NCBI GenBank assembly: GCA_030753015.1
Contig: JASMDC010000011.1
Span: 28,844 to 92,843 of the forward strand
DNA from: Candidatus Undinarchaeales archaeon
Lineage (GTDB): Archaea > SpSt-1190 > JASMDC01
DNA length: 64,000 nucleotides
Reading direction: 5' to 3'
The translations under genes were made by a program, and so were the position numbers. Position 1 is the stretch's first letter. Every line of letters begins with the position of its first letter. Of this stretch, positions 6,666-15,807 are shown one piece after another. The notes under the pieces were generated by a model that was given only the letters and a program-made list of their open reading frames with translations, did not search any database and had not been told where the DNA came from.

Positions 6666-9600
6666 ATGAGGGGGGGAAGACTAGTTCGTAGGGTATTGGT
6701 CGTTCTCCTAATCAATGTACTCATTGCCATCCTGGCCCATGGAGCCGTGGACGACGGCCTCATAGCGCACTGGACGTTCGACGAAGGCCGCGGCTCGACC
6801 GTCAATGATCATAGCGAGTACGGAAACCACGGGACCGTGGACAGAGCGACATGGACTGCAGGCGTTTCCGGCGACGCCCTGTCCTTCAATGGGGAGAGCA
6901 GCAGTGTGCGGGTCTTGGATTCAGACAGCCTGGATGTCACTGTCGGGCTCACCATCGCTGCGTGGATCAACGCCGTGGCGTTCTTCGGCGAGGGCGACCA
7001 CAATGGGAATCCCATCGTCACCAAATGGGAAACTACGAGGAACGGCGTCCCCATCGGACAGTACCACCTCTCGCTCTACGAAGGGGGAAATATCATCTTC
7101 CGGGTGGCCGGGGACACCGAACTCGACGAGCTCGTCGCCGAGCAAGTGGTGGATGTCGGCGGATGGTCCCATATCGCGGCCTCATGGGATGGGCGCATAA
7201 TGAGGTTGTACGTGAACGGAAGCGTGGTGGCCGAGAAATCGTCCAAGGTCGCAACCATCCAGAACCGTGAGTACGGAGGGGACGACCTCAAGATCGGTCA
7301 AGACACGGGAGGGTGGGATCCGCCGGGCTGGTATTTCCATGGGGCCATCGACGACGTGCGTATCTACGGGAGAGCGCTGACGGCGGATGAGGTGACAGAC
7401 CTGCACACGATAGTGGAGAGAGATGCGGGGATGGGACCAACTATGCCTAGTTCCTTGTACGATGGCCTCCCACCCAATGGCCCCCTCGACCTCTCGACTT
7501 TTGTAGTCCATTTCGGCGATGATCCAACCCACCCCTGCACGTCCTGGGACAATGAGGTTTCTCCGTCGCGGATCACGCTCAAATGCGATCACGCTTCAGC
7601 CTGGTGGTCGGCAGTGGCCCTGCGGGAGGTGGACGTCAGCGATTACAGTCGGATGCGGCTGACGGGTACGATCACGTCATCGCCAGCCATCGAGCGGGAT
7701 TACCATTCGGTGCTAGTGGTCCTCCCGGGACGGGTGACCTGCGAGGACGGGGATAGGTACTCGCTATGCTCTCTTGACGGCGAGCCCCTGCAAGGCGTCA
7801 CCGACGGCGTTGGGTGGGGCCGATGGGACGAGGCCGCGATCGCCTACTGCAATGTCCGCACGAACGAGGCTGACAGGGAGTGCGAGCTCGACGCGGATGT
7901 ATCTGGACTTGATACGGTCACGATCGTCTATCTGTTCTCCGACGGTTGGATTATCTGGAGTGATCTGCACGGAACGCTCTCGGACGCGACTATCGAGCTG
8001 GTGCCTGAGGCTTTGGACGATAAGGGTAGCGACTGGCCCATGATCCAGCGGAATCCGGCGCGCACGGGATACACGGATGATGAGGTCCGGCCCCCCCTCA
8101 AGCTCGCATGGAGGTACAAGACAAACGAGGTCGTACGCTCCTCCCCTGCCGTCGTTAATGGAACCGTGTACGTAGGATCGTTTGACAATCACGTGCATGC
8201 GATCGACGCGACCACCGGTGAGTCGATATGGAAGTACCGTACAAAGGACACGATATACTCCTCTCCAGCGCTGTCCGACGGCAGTCTCTACATCGGCTCA
8301 CACGACGGTTATCTCTATTCTTTGGACGCGGCCACAGGAGAGCTCAATTGGAAGTACCAGATGGGTTATTTCTTCAACTGGGACAAGGTCCCCGGTGACG
8401 ATGAGGGCCGGTTCCGTGATTATTTTTCAGGGAACAGGGTAGTCGATTGGGCGGACCGGGCCAAGATAACGAAAGCCGATGACAAGATGTCCATCACGGT
8501 CACATCGGACGGCGACAGCATCACCATATACCTCAATAAAGAACGGTCCGAGGCGACCATTACAAGAAAGCAGCCCACGGGGCTTAGCATGTGGAACTTC
8601 CCCGTGTCAGTGGTGAACAACGAAACGATCGTGTACTATCCCAATGTCGCTGTCACTTCATCGCCCGTGGTATATGACGATACGGTGTACATCAACTCGG
8701 TCGACTACCTCTATGCCTTGGACGCGGGCACTGGAGGGCTCAGATGGAGGTATGACTCCGACCATGTGCTCGATGAGTATCCCGCGATCCACGACGGCCT
8801 TGTCTTTATTCCCACCACCGATGGACATGTTCACGCGATCGATGCGGATACAGGCGTTGGGATGTGGAAGAAAAGGCTAGGTAACAGCAGCATCACCTCG
8901 GTCTCCGTGATCCGCGGGATCGTGTACGCGGGCTCAAAGGACCATTTCATCTATGCACTTGATGCCGCCAATGGGAACCAATTATGGAAATTTGAGACCG
9001 GAGGTAAGATCCACTCCGCTCCCGCCATTGATGATGAACGCGTGTTCATCGGATCGGACGACGGTTTTGTGCATGCACTGGACGCGTCTACAGGCGAGGA
9101 AAGAGCGAGGTACTGGATCGGTATCTGGGTGTATTCGGCCCCTGCAGTATCTGGTGGGACCGTGTACATATCCTCACTCGATAATTCGATCTATGCCGTG
9201 GACATCGAGACAGAGGAGCAAACTTGGAGATACGAAACGGGTGGGAGGATATCATCGTCCCCTGCCGTCTCCAACGGTATGATCTACGTGGGCTCCGACG
9301 ATGAGTACTTGTACGCTTTCAGGGGCTGTCGACCGTCCGAAGGCTGCTGTTCCGACGCCGATTGTGAGCAGGATATGACCTGCACCTCGCGCGAATGCCT
9401 TCCCCGCGACTGTGGTGAGCTAGAAACCTGTGGTAACGAGTGCGTCAATCCGACGGCAGGCCGATGCTGCAAAGACGCGTGGTACCCCGGTGCCGAGTGC
9501 TGCGCAAACGATGACTGCGACGCAGGGACGATATGCGTGTCCGGCACGTGCTCACGGATGAGCACCTTCACCCCTTCGACCGACAGCCCCTGGCTCCTGG

Positions 9601-10865
9601 ATGTTCTGGACCTCGGTCCGTTCGAGATCATCGATGGTGCGGCAGAGTGGACCGACGGCTACCTCCTCGTCCGCGGTCCCGGCCTGCTCCACTCAGGTTC
9701 CGACGAGGGGCTATTCCTCATGCACATCGATCTGGTCGGTGACCGGCTCTCGGCCAGGACCATCGGTCCGGCCGACGGCGCTACGGCCATGGCCCTCCAG
9801 CACCACCGGCTCCTCGTGCACTATGATTCAGGCGAGAGCGCACCCTTCCAGCGCATCCATCTCGTGAACGGATCCTACCTCCTGGAGCATACCGACCACC
9901 ACTTCGGTAACCTCACATCGGTGACGGCTGACGGCGACCGTTTCGTGCTGTGCGGCCCGGACGCTCTCACCATCATGCGGACCGGTGCCTCGGAGGGCGT
10001 GGGACATCTCCTGCTCGACAACGGGACCGCTGCATGTTCGGGATACGACTGGATGGTCTCCGTCGTACATGTCGGAGGAAGGCAGGTCCACGTCCACAAC
10101 GATACCTATCACCTGCCTCTGTGGTCCTCACCAGAGCTTGATGACGAGCCCACATCGGTGCTCCTCCATGACGGCCGTGTATACGCCGGTACGCCCCGAG
10201 GACGTCTGATGGCCTGGAACCTCACACGAGATCTGGGGGAGCGGACGCTGCCGGGGCACACTGGCCCCCTCCAGGTGCTCGCGGCCGATGACAGGTACAT
10301 CTACTCTGGCGGTGCGGACGGTGTGATAAAGGTCCGGGAGGCGGAGATCCTGTTCGGTCGCTTCACGCTCCGCGGCCACACTTCGCCGGTGCTGGGGATC
10401 GTCCCCCTCGACGACCGTGTCCTGTCCTTCGACAACGGTACTGTGCGCCTGTGGAAGCGTCCCTATCGTCCAGAACCGGTGGTCGTGACACCGACGATCC
10501 GGCCTAACGTGACAGTGGCCCCGAACGTCACACTCGTTCCGAACGTGACGCTCCAACCCTCCCCCACCAAACCCTCTGGCAACCTGTTCAAGATGGTGTA
10601 CGGCTCGTGCGGGGACGACGTGTGCGATACCGACGAGGACTCCGGGAACTGCTGTCGTGACTGCGGGTGCCCGCCGGGCCAGACGTGTACCGACGATGGA
10701 TGCATCATCGAGGACCGTTCGATATCGGTGGTCCCGAGCGAAGAGCCGAAGGTCGTGCTCGAGGAGCCGGACGACCCCATGGACTACGATGCGACCGATG
10801 TTGTGAAGATAGTCCTCGTGCTGGGTATCGGAGCTTCCGCCCTTGCGGCCTCGAAGCGGCCCTAA
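6666..10865 (+). CDS. Giant membrane-anchored surface protein: LamG, two beta-propellers, Cys-rich segments
   Basis: A 1399-residue exported protein. An N-terminal signal (RRVLVVLLINVLIAILAHG) is followed by a LamG/concanavalin fold (about 30-245), an unassigned domain, a PQQ-type propeller (about 455-885, recurring SSPAV, YVGS and LDAxTG units), a Cys-rich segment (about 888-965, CCSDADC and similar), a second WD/PQQ-like propeller (about 975-1260), an Asn/Thr/Pro linker with N-glycosylation sequons (NVTVAPNVTL), a second Cys patch (CGDDVCDTDED) and a C-terminal helix ending in SKRP (1378-1399). The topology puts all domains outside the cell. LamG and propellers usually bind glycans or proteins; adhesion is inferred. 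The gene is alone, and a closely packed minus-strand gene begins 4 bases after its stop. Confidence 0.85.
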   Translation: MRGGRLVRRVLVVLLINVLIAILAHGAVDDGLIAHWTFDEGRGSTVNDHSEYGNHGTVDRATWTAGVSGDALSFNGESSSVRVLDSDSLDVTVGLTIAAWINAVAFFGEGDHNGNPIVTKWETTRNGVPIGQYHLSLYEGGNIIFRVAGDTELDELVAEQVVDVGGWSHIAASWDGRIMRLYVNGSVVAEKSSKVATIQNREYGGDDLKIGQDTGGWDPPGWYFHGAIDDVRIYGRALTADEVTDLHTIVERDAGMGPTMPSSLYDGLPPNGPLDLSTFVVHFGDDPTHPCTSWDNEVSPSRITLKCDHASAWWSAVALREVDVSDYSRMRLTGTITSSPAIERDYHSVLVVLPGRVTCEDGDRYSLCSLDGEPLQGVTDGVGWGRWDEAAIAYCNVRTNEADRECELDADVSGLDTVTIVYLFSDGWIIWSDLHGTLSDATIELVPEALDDKGSDWPMIQRNPARTGYTDDEVRPPLKLAWRYKTNEVVRSSPAVVNGTVYVGSFDNHVHAIDATTGESIWKYRTKDTIYSSPALSDGSLYIGSHDGYLYSLDAATGELNWKYQMGYFFNWDKVPGDDEGRFRDYFSGNRVVDWADRAKITKADDKMSITVTSDGDSITIYLNKERSEATITRKQPTGLSMWNFPVSVVNNETIVYYPNVAVTSSPVVYDDTVYINSVDYLYALDAGTGGLRWRYDSDHVLDEYPAIHDGLVFIPTTDGHVHAIDADTGVGMWKKRLGNSSITSVSVIRGIVYAGSKDHFIYALDAANGNQLWKFETGGKIHSAPAIDDERVFIGSDDGFVHALDASTGEERARYWIGIWVYSAPAVSGGTVYISSLDNSIYAVDIETEEQTWRYETGGRISSSPAVSNGMIYVGSDDEYLYAFRGCRPSEGCCSDADCEQDMTCTSRECLPRDCGELETCGNECVNPTAGRCCKDAWYPGAECCANDDCDAGTICVSGTCSRMSTFTPSTDSPWLLDVLDLGPFEIIDGAAEWTDGYLLVRGPGLLHSGSDEGLFLMHIDLVGDRLSARTIGPADGATAMALQHHRLLVHYDSGESAPFQRIHLVNGSYLLEHTDHHFGNLTSVTADGDRFVLCGPDALTIMRTGASEGVGHLLLDNGTAACSGYDWMVSVVHVGGRQVHVHNDTYHLPLWSSPELDDEPTSVLLHDGRVYAGTPRGRLMAWNLTRDLGERTLPGHTGPLQVLAADDRYIYSGGADGVIKVREAEILFGRFTLRGHTSPVLGIVPLDDRVLSFDNGTVRLWKRPYRPEPVVVTPTIRPNVTVAPNVTLVPNVTLQPSPTKPSGNLFKMVYGSCGDDVCDTDEDSGNCCRDCGCPPGQTCTDDGCIIEDRSISVVPSEEPKVVLEEPDDPMDYDATDVVKIVLVLGIGASALAASKRP

Positions 10866-10868
10866 CCA

Positions 10869-11327
10869 CTACACGAAGTCCAGATCGACCCATACACCGT
10901 GCTTTCGCAGGAGCTGGGCTGCCACGTCGGAGGCCAGGTCCGACACCTTGTCGAGGCCCTCTCGCACGTCCACCGGGAGGTCCTTGTCCTTGGACATGAT
11001 CGGATCGAACACGGCATTGATCATCTCGAACACGCCAGAGGCCCGGATGAGATAGTCCTTCTCCTTATCGGTTCCGGCCGACTCTCCCGCCTGGGCGAGG
11101 TAGAGGAAGCCCGTGGCGTTGAGCGCCAGCACGGTGCTGAACAGCGTGTAGGAGCCGTCCAGATCGAGCGTATCGTACACCTGCATCCGCGCCCGCTTGA
11201 TGAGAGAGAGCAGGTGCTCTTTCGCCGTCGCGTAGTCCTCATCCTCGGAGAGGATGACGACCGCCTTCTCCAGCTCCCCCATCATCCGGTGGAGCTTCTC
11301 AGCGTCAAGTGAGTCAAGTTCGCTCAT
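10869..11327 (-). CDS. Unknown helical protein, partner of the upstream gene
   Basis: A 152-residue, mostly helical soluble protein starting MSELDSLDAEKLHRMMGELE. The start at ATG 11327 has AGGTGATC just upstream; an in-frame start at 11408 would lie in the preceding gene. The middle (GSYTLFSTVLALNATGFLYL) is hydrophobic but interrupted, more like a packed helix than a membrane span. It lies 14 nt behind another all-helical unknown gene, so the pair probably forms one complex. No family recognised. Confidence 0.72.
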   Translation of the reverse strand: MSELDSLDAEKLHRMMGELEKAVVILSEDEDYATAKEHLLSLIKRARMQVYDTLDLDGSYTLFSTVLALNATGFLYLAQAGESAGTDKEKDYLIRASGVFEMINAVFDPIMSKDKDLPVDVREGLDKVSDLASDVAAQLLRKHGVWVDLDFV

Positions 11328-11341
11328 TATGATCACCTTGC

Positions 11342-11911
11342 TCAGAAGTCGGACGATGTCAGCATGGCCATGAGTGACTGGGACAGCCCCTGCCGCTCCT
11401 CCTTGCACATGTCACCCGAGCTCGTGAGCCTGCCCTGGTAGAGCTTGAACTGATCGATCCGGTCCTTGGCCTGGAGGAAGAACATGAGGCTGATGGACGT
11501 CTGGGAGAGGTCCTGGAGGGACGCGCCCAGCTCGTGGAGCATCTTGATGTCATTGGGATTGGCCTGGAACCGCTGGGTGAGCGTCCGCACGACACCGTGG
11601 AGGCGCTTGAGCTCGGTCTTCCACTCCTCCACGTTGTTCTCCGCTTTCATGTAGGCCTCGGCGTCGCCAACGAAGAAGTCCTCGACGACAGCTGCCTCGT
11701 CGGTGGTGAGGGCCTGGTCCTGGTTGAGCTTGGTGATAACGGTCTGCATTTGCTGCTGCTGAGCGGCCTGAACGAACTCGCGGACATCACCGAGGGCCTC
11801 GTCCGCGGCCACCCGTACGTTGCCGAGCTTGACGCTGTCGCCCGCCATGACGGCGTTGGGAAGTTCTTTGATGATGCTGGCAAGCTTGGGTTCGAGGTTC
11901 ATGTCGGACAT
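11342..11911 (-). CDS. Unknown helical protein, first gene of a two-gene operon
   Basis: About 189 residues, all-helical by appearance, with a Gln-rich stretch (VQAAQQQQMQTVI) and a helix-turn-helix-like C-terminal half (LHELGASLQDLSQTSISLMFF). ATG 11911 is chosen because GGTGAT lies 9 nt before it; in-frame alternatives are 11929 and 11902. AT-rich promoter-like sequence lies at 11931-11948, overlapping the divergent hutI promoter. No family recognised. Confidence 0.7.
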   Translation of the reverse strand: MSDMNLEPKLASIIKELPNAVMAGDSVKLGNVRVAADEALGDVREFVQAAQQQQMQTVITKLNQDQALTTDEAAVVEDFFVGDAEAYMKAENNVEEWKTELKRLHGVVRTLTQRFQANPNDIKMLHELGASLQDLSQTSISLMFFLQAKDRIDQFKLYQGRLTSSGDMCKEERQGLSQSLMAMLTSSDF

Positions 11912-11966
11912 GCCCTCTTTATCACCCATCAGATTAATGAAGATTTACCCGCCCGTGGCCCACGCC

Positions 11967-13220
11967 ATGGCACGGATCGCCGCCGACCTCATCATCACCA
12001 ACGCAGCGGAGCTGCTGATCGTCCCTGATGGGGGATGCCCCCGCACGGGTCCCGCGCAGGGGCACCTGGGCATCGTGCGCGACGGCGCCGTTGCGGTAGC
12101 GGACGGTCGCATCATCGGTATCGGAAGGACCCGGGACGTGCTCGGTGCCTTTTCAGGGGAGAAGCTCGATGCCAGCGGACGCGTGGTGATGCCCGGGTTC
12201 GTGGACCCGCACACGCACCTGGTGTTCGGTGGATCGCGCGAGCACGAGTACGTGATGAAGCTCGAGGGCAAGAGCTACATGGAGATCATGGAGGCCGGAG
12301 GCGGCATCTTCTCCACCGTGCGCGCGACCCGTGCTGCTTCCGAGGACGAGCTGGTCGCGCAGGCGCGCAGACGGCTCGACCGCATGCTCACCTGGGGGAC
12401 GACCACCGTCGAGGCCAAGAGCGGGTACGGGCTCACCGTGGAGGACGAGCTCAAGTGCCTTCGTGCTGCCCTCAGGCTCGGGAGGGAGCATCCCGCGGAC
12501 GTGGTGTCCACCTTCCTGGGGGCCCATGCGGTGCCCGAGGGGATGGATCCCGATGCCTACATCGACCTTCTTGTGCACGAGGCGGTCCCGAAGGTCGCCA
12601 CCGAGGGCCTGGCCGAGTTCTGCGACGTGTTCTGTGAGAAGGGCGTGTTCTCCGTGGACCAGTCCCGGCGACTGCTGAGCGCAGCGGCCGAAGCGGGTCT
12701 CGCGCCAAAGCTCCACGCCGACGAGCTCTCACAGCGGGGCGGTTCGGAGCTCGCAGCAGAGGTGGGTGCCGTGTCGGCCGACCACCTCCTCATGGCCTCG
12801 GACGCAGGGATACAGGCCATGGCGCGCGAAGATGTCATGGGCGTGCTCCTTCCGGGGACGCCGTTCGTGCTGAGGAGCGACTACCCGCGGGCCAGGTACA
12901 TGGTCGAGCAGGGACTTCCGCTGGCGCTCGCGACGGACCTCAATCCCAACTGCCTGACCGAGGGCATGCCGCTCATGGTGGCACTGGCGTGCGTCCAGAT
13001 GCGCATGCTGCCTGCCGAGGCCATCGTCGCCGCCACCCTCAACGCCGCGTACGCCATCAACCGGGCCGACGAGGTCGGGAGCCTCGACATCGGGAAGAAG
13101 GCTGACATTATTATCCTCGATGCCCCGAACCACATCCATCTCCCCTACCACTTCGGGGTCAACCTTGTGGACACGGTCATCAAGGAGGGTGTGGTCGTCC
13201 GCGAGGGGCAGACCGGGTAA
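11967..13220 (+). CDS. hutI: Imidazolonepropionase
   Basis: A 417-residue amidohydrolase that opens 4-imidazolone-5-propanoate to N-formimino-glutamate in histidine breakdown. Metal and substrate motifs are PGFVDPHTHLVFGG, the SGYG loop with KSGYGLTVE, LGAHAVPEG, the HADE motif, and the catalytic Asp in LATDLNPN. Length fits the family. ATG 11967 (MARIAADL) fits the usual N-terminus; ATG 11937 is an alternative. A TATA-like CTTTATCA lies at 11917-11924. No other hut genes are visible, so the pathway is not complete in this window. Confidence 0.93.
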   Translation: MARIAADLIITNAAELLIVPDGGCPRTGPAQGHLGIVRDGAVAVADGRIIGIGRTRDVLGAFSGEKLDASGRVVMPGFVDPHTHLVFGGSREHEYVMKLEGKSYMEIMEAGGGIFSTVRATRAASEDELVAQARRRLDRMLTWGTTTVEAKSGYGLTVEDELKCLRAALRLGREHPADVVSTFLGAHAVPEGMDPDAYIDLLVHEAVPKVATEGLAEFCDVFCEKGVFSVDQSRRLLSAAAEAGLAPKLHADELSQRGGSELAAEVGAVSADHLLMASDAGIQAMAREDVMGVLLPGTPFVLRSDYPRARYMVEQGLPLALATDLNPNCLTEGMPLMVALACVQMRMLPAEAIVAATLNAAYAINRADEVGSLDIGKKADIIILDAPNHIHLPYHFGVNLVDTVIKEGVVVREGQTG

Positions 13221-13254
13221 CCTAACCGTGGTCCTGTAGCGAAGTGATATGATT

Positions 13255-13272
13255 TTGTATCAATTGATACAA
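13255..13272. promoter_or_regulatory. Perfect 18-bp palindrome, probable operator
   Basis: TTGTATCAATTGATACAA reads identically on both strands. It lies about 42 bp before the TATA box (13314-13320) of the gene at 13362 and 35 bp after hutI, so it is a likely dimeric regulator site for the downstream gene. The cognate regulator is unknown. Confidence 0.65.
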
Positions 13273-13313
13273 TTATGTGACGGTTGTGGGATTAAACGTG
13301 ACCCTTGGGAACC

Positions 13314-13320
13314 TTTATAT
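13314..13320 (+). promoter_or_regulatory. TATA box for the gene at 13362
   Basis: TTTATAT follows the palindrome and is followed by GGGAGG at 13349-13354, a good ribosome site for GTG 13362. Confidence 0.6.
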
Positions 13321-13361
13321 GGGAGCTCATCGGCCCGTTGCCTCCATCGGGAGGACATGAC

Positions 13362-14189
13362 GTGCCGTACCTGGAGGTCGCATTGAATCCGGGAGATATC
13401 ATATCGGACCTCTACACGGACCCCCGGATCACAAATGCGGGTGATACCTTCCCAGAGACCACTCAGTACTCACTTAAGGCCGCCATCTCCCCTGAACCGT
13501 ACCAGAGCGGTGAGAGGCCCATCTCCTACGGTCTGACGGACGTGTACAGGATCGACGAGTACGGGACGTGCGATGTTCCGGACATGGACAGGTCCGTTTT
13601 CCAGGTAGAGGTCTGCCGACGGGTGACACGAGGTGACGACGGGCAGCCCGTGGTGCATGAGGAAGACGCGTACGCGGTCCTCTATCTCAACAGCCCGGAC
13701 GGGACGAAGGCGTCCGCCGTGCGGTCGGTCGTCGTTGGATCTCCTGGCTACCGCGATTACAAGGTCTCGCATCTCGACGGTGAGCTACCTAAAGGGTATA
13801 CGGAAGGGAACATGAAGGATGTCCTGACCGAGATGGATGTCGTCATCGACGACCGGGTCGACGGGTTCCTCAGCGATGTGCTGCCAGGGTACGCTTCCGC
13901 CGGGCTCGCGTGTGCGTGGGGCCGCCAAGCGACGACCGTCCTCGAATCCATCGCCTACCAGGTGGGCCCAGAAAGCGATCCTGACGCGCCGATCATCATC
14001 GAGAACTACCATGCCAAGCTCGATGTTGACGGTACCGATGATCCGTACTTCAACGTCGCCTTTAGAGTGCGGGAGGACGCGATCACCTCGGACTTCGGAT
14101 CGGGTGAATGGTATGCCCGACGACACGAGAAGATGAAGCCGGTCATCGGATGTGGGCCTGGCGACGCAACGCTCCTCCTCGAAGGGTAG
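13362..14189 (+). CDS. Unknown acidic soluble protein
   Basis: A 275-residue acidic protein starting (GTG) VPYLEVALNPGD, with GGAGG 8 nt upstream. No signal peptide or transmembrane segment. Mixed alpha/beta character with DGTKASAVRSVVVGSPGYRD and a C-terminal VIGCGPGDATLLLEG. No family recognised. An 18-bp palindrome in front of its promoter suggests specific regulation. Confidence 0.7.
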   Translation: MPYLEVALNPGDIISDLYTDPRITNAGDTFPETTQYSLKAAISPEPYQSGERPISYGLTDVYRIDEYGTCDVPDMDRSVFQVEVCRRVTRGDDGQPVVHEEDAYAVLYLNSPDGTKASAVRSVVVGSPGYRDYKVSHLDGELPKGYTEGNMKDVLTEMDVVIDDRVDGFLSDVLPGYASAGLACAWGRQATTVLESIAYQVGPESDPDAPIIIENYHAKLDVDGTDDPYFNVAFRVREDAITSDFGSGEWYARRHEKMKPVIGCGPGDATLLLEG

Positions 14190-14277
14190 ATGCTGAACAT
14201 TCCAAACAATACCGTATAAATGATCCGGGTCACGTGAGGACAATCCGGATTCCGATTCCGCTCGTCGTAGGAACAAC

Positions 14278-14287
14278 CTTTATTAAC
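14278..14287 (+). promoter_or_regulatory. TATA box of first calcium-repeat paralogue
   Basis: CTTTATTAAC, ending 24 nt before ATG 14311; the identical decamer has identical spacing before the paralogue at 15112. Confidence 0.65.
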
Positions 14288-14310
14288 CCTGCCACGGTCT
14301 GACACGTTTC

Positions 14311-15042
14311 ATGGACGCTCTTGACCTCGAATCGGAAGGATATGCTGCTACCGAGTCGGCCGATGGTTACCGACAGACCAACGACCTCTCATCCTACAGT
14401 GTCGCTAGCGGTGTCGCCATGGCGGGCCTCATCATCGGGCTCGGCGTGCTCGCAGAAGAAGCGGAAGCGCGCGACTGGCGCAATTACGACGTTGGCCAGG
14501 ACGACAACGGGAACCTCCCCAACCAGCCTCAAGAGCCGCATTACCAGCCTCAGCCCGAGACCAATCATGTTCAAGAGCACGTCCACCAGCAGCCGAACAT
14601 CAACTACACTCAGGACTCTGACGGCGACGGTCTATCCGACTACAGGGAGGTCCACACTTATGGTACCAATCCCCGCATGTTCGACACCGATCGTGACGGT
14701 ATCAACGACGGGAGCGAGGTCAACTTCTACAGGAGCAATCCGCTCTCGAACGACACGGACGGCGACGGCCTCTGGGACGGGAAGGAGGTCTACCATGGGA
14801 CGAACCTCACGGACTGGGACACGGACAACGATGGATGGTCCGATGGTGACGAGGTGCGCTACGGCACCAATCCACGCAACTCCCGATCGCAACCCCGTGG
14901 AAACAACAGACCCCACTGGCGGGACCGCAATCGCGGCTGGCGCGATCACAACGGACGATACCGCCAACCGCACTATCCGCATCACAACGGCGGGGGACGG
15001 CTCATAATCAGGCTACCGCGGCTGAACTTCACCATCAGATGA
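14311..15042 (+). CDS. Exported or anchored protein with thrombospondin-3-like calcium repeats
   Basis: A 243-residue protein. The N-terminus MDALDLESEGYAATE is shared with the next gene and precedes a hydrophobic segment (VAMAGLIIGLGVLA, residues about 35-49), so this may be an unusual signal or anchor. A His/Gln/Pro linker follows, then four or five Asp-rich repeats of the DSDGDGLSD, DTDRDGIND and DTDGDGLWD kind that bind Ca2+, each with YGTNP-like turns. The C-terminus is basic and Arg/His/Asn-rich, ending RLPRLNFTIR. It has its own leaderless-type promoter. Function is probably structural at the cell surface. Confidence 0.82.
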   Translation: MDALDLESEGYAATESADGYRQTNDLSSYSVASGVAMAGLIIGLGVLAEEAEARDWRNYDVGQDDNGNLPNQPQEPHYQPQPETNHVQEHVHQQPNINYTQDSDGDGLSDYREVHTYGTNPRMFDTDRDGINDGSEVNFYRSNPLSNDTDGDGLWDGKEVYHGTNLTDWDTDNDGWSDGDEVRYGTNPRNSRSQPRGNNRPHWRDRNRGWRDHNGRYRQPHYPHHNGGGRLIIRLPRLNFTIR

Positions 15043-15078
15043 GCTGATTTTCACTCAGCGGTGACAACAAAAGGAAAA

Positions 15079-15088
15079 CTTTATTAAC
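15079..15088 (+). promoter_or_regulatory. TATA box of second calcium-repeat paralogue
   Basis: CTTTATTAAC identical to 14278-14287 and again ending 24 nt before the ATG. Confidence 0.65.
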
Positions 15089-15111
15089 AGACCGGGGGCC
15101 GGAAATCCCTC

Positions 15112-15774
15112 ATGTATGGTCTTGACCTAGAAACCGATGGTATCGCGACCGCCGAGAAAACGGACGCCTACCATAAGACTGACGATCTCTCATCCTACGG
15201 TATGGCCGGCACGGCTATCGCTGCCGGTGCCATCGTGGGCGTGTTCGCTCTTGCAGAGACGGCCGAGGCCCAGGAGGGCTGGCGTGACAAGAGCGGCTCG
15301 TCCAACGGCAGCTGGCGTAACTACGATGTCAACGGTGGCGGTAACAACTACCAGGGCGGTAGTGATGTAGGCAGTAATGTCGGCAGTGGTATCGACACCG
15401 ACGGTGACGGTCTGAGCGACCATGCTGAGCTCAACACCTACGGTACTAATCCGCGCCTCATCGACACCGACCGTGACGGGATCAATGACGGGACAGAAGT
15501 GAAATTCTACGGTAGCAACCCACGGGACATCGATACCGATTGGGACGGTCTCGCAGATGGTAAGGAGGTCTACCACGGTACGAACCTCAAACACTGGGAC
15601 TCGGACGGTGATGGCTGGTCCGATGGCGACGAGGTGCACCGCGGCACCAACCCACGCAATTTCAGGTCGCACCCCGGCCCGCGATACCACCACCGCTGGA
15701 ACGGCCACCGTGGTCATCACAGTGGTGTGCGGATCCGTATCGGCCTGCCCCAGCTCAACATTTCCATCAGGTAG
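15112..15774 (+). CDS. Paralogue of the preceding calcium-repeat protein
   Basis: A 220-residue tandem paralogue with the same layout: MYGLDLETDGIATAE, DDLSSYGMA, a hydrophobic segment (TAIAAGAIVGVFALAETA), a Gly/Asn/Ser linker in place of the Gln/His one, then DTDGDGLSD, DTDRDGIND, DTDWDGLAD and DSDGDGWSD repeats, ending RIGLPQLNISIR. The conserved ends (N-terminal LDLE and DLSSY motifs, C-terminal LPxLNxxIR) flank a variable linker. The conserved tail may be a sorting or assembly signal. Confidence 0.82.
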   Translation: MYGLDLETDGIATAEKTDAYHKTDDLSSYGMAGTAIAAGAIVGVFALAETAEAQEGWRDKSGSSNGSWRNYDVNGGGNNYQGGSDVGSNVGSGIDTDGDGLSDHAELNTYGTNPRLIDTDRDGINDGTEVKFYGSNPRDIDTDWDGLADGKEVYHGTNLKHWDSDGDGWSDGDEVHRGTNPRNFRSHPGPRYHHRWNGHRGHHSGVRIRIGLPQLNISIR

Positions 15775-15807
15775 TGTAGCGCTCCCGAGTTCGACGGGAA
15801 CTCTTTG

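Noticed and set aside
13356-13361. ATG at 13356 as the start of the acidic protein
   Set aside because: It is out of frame with the gene; GTG 13362 is in frame with GGAGG at the right distance.
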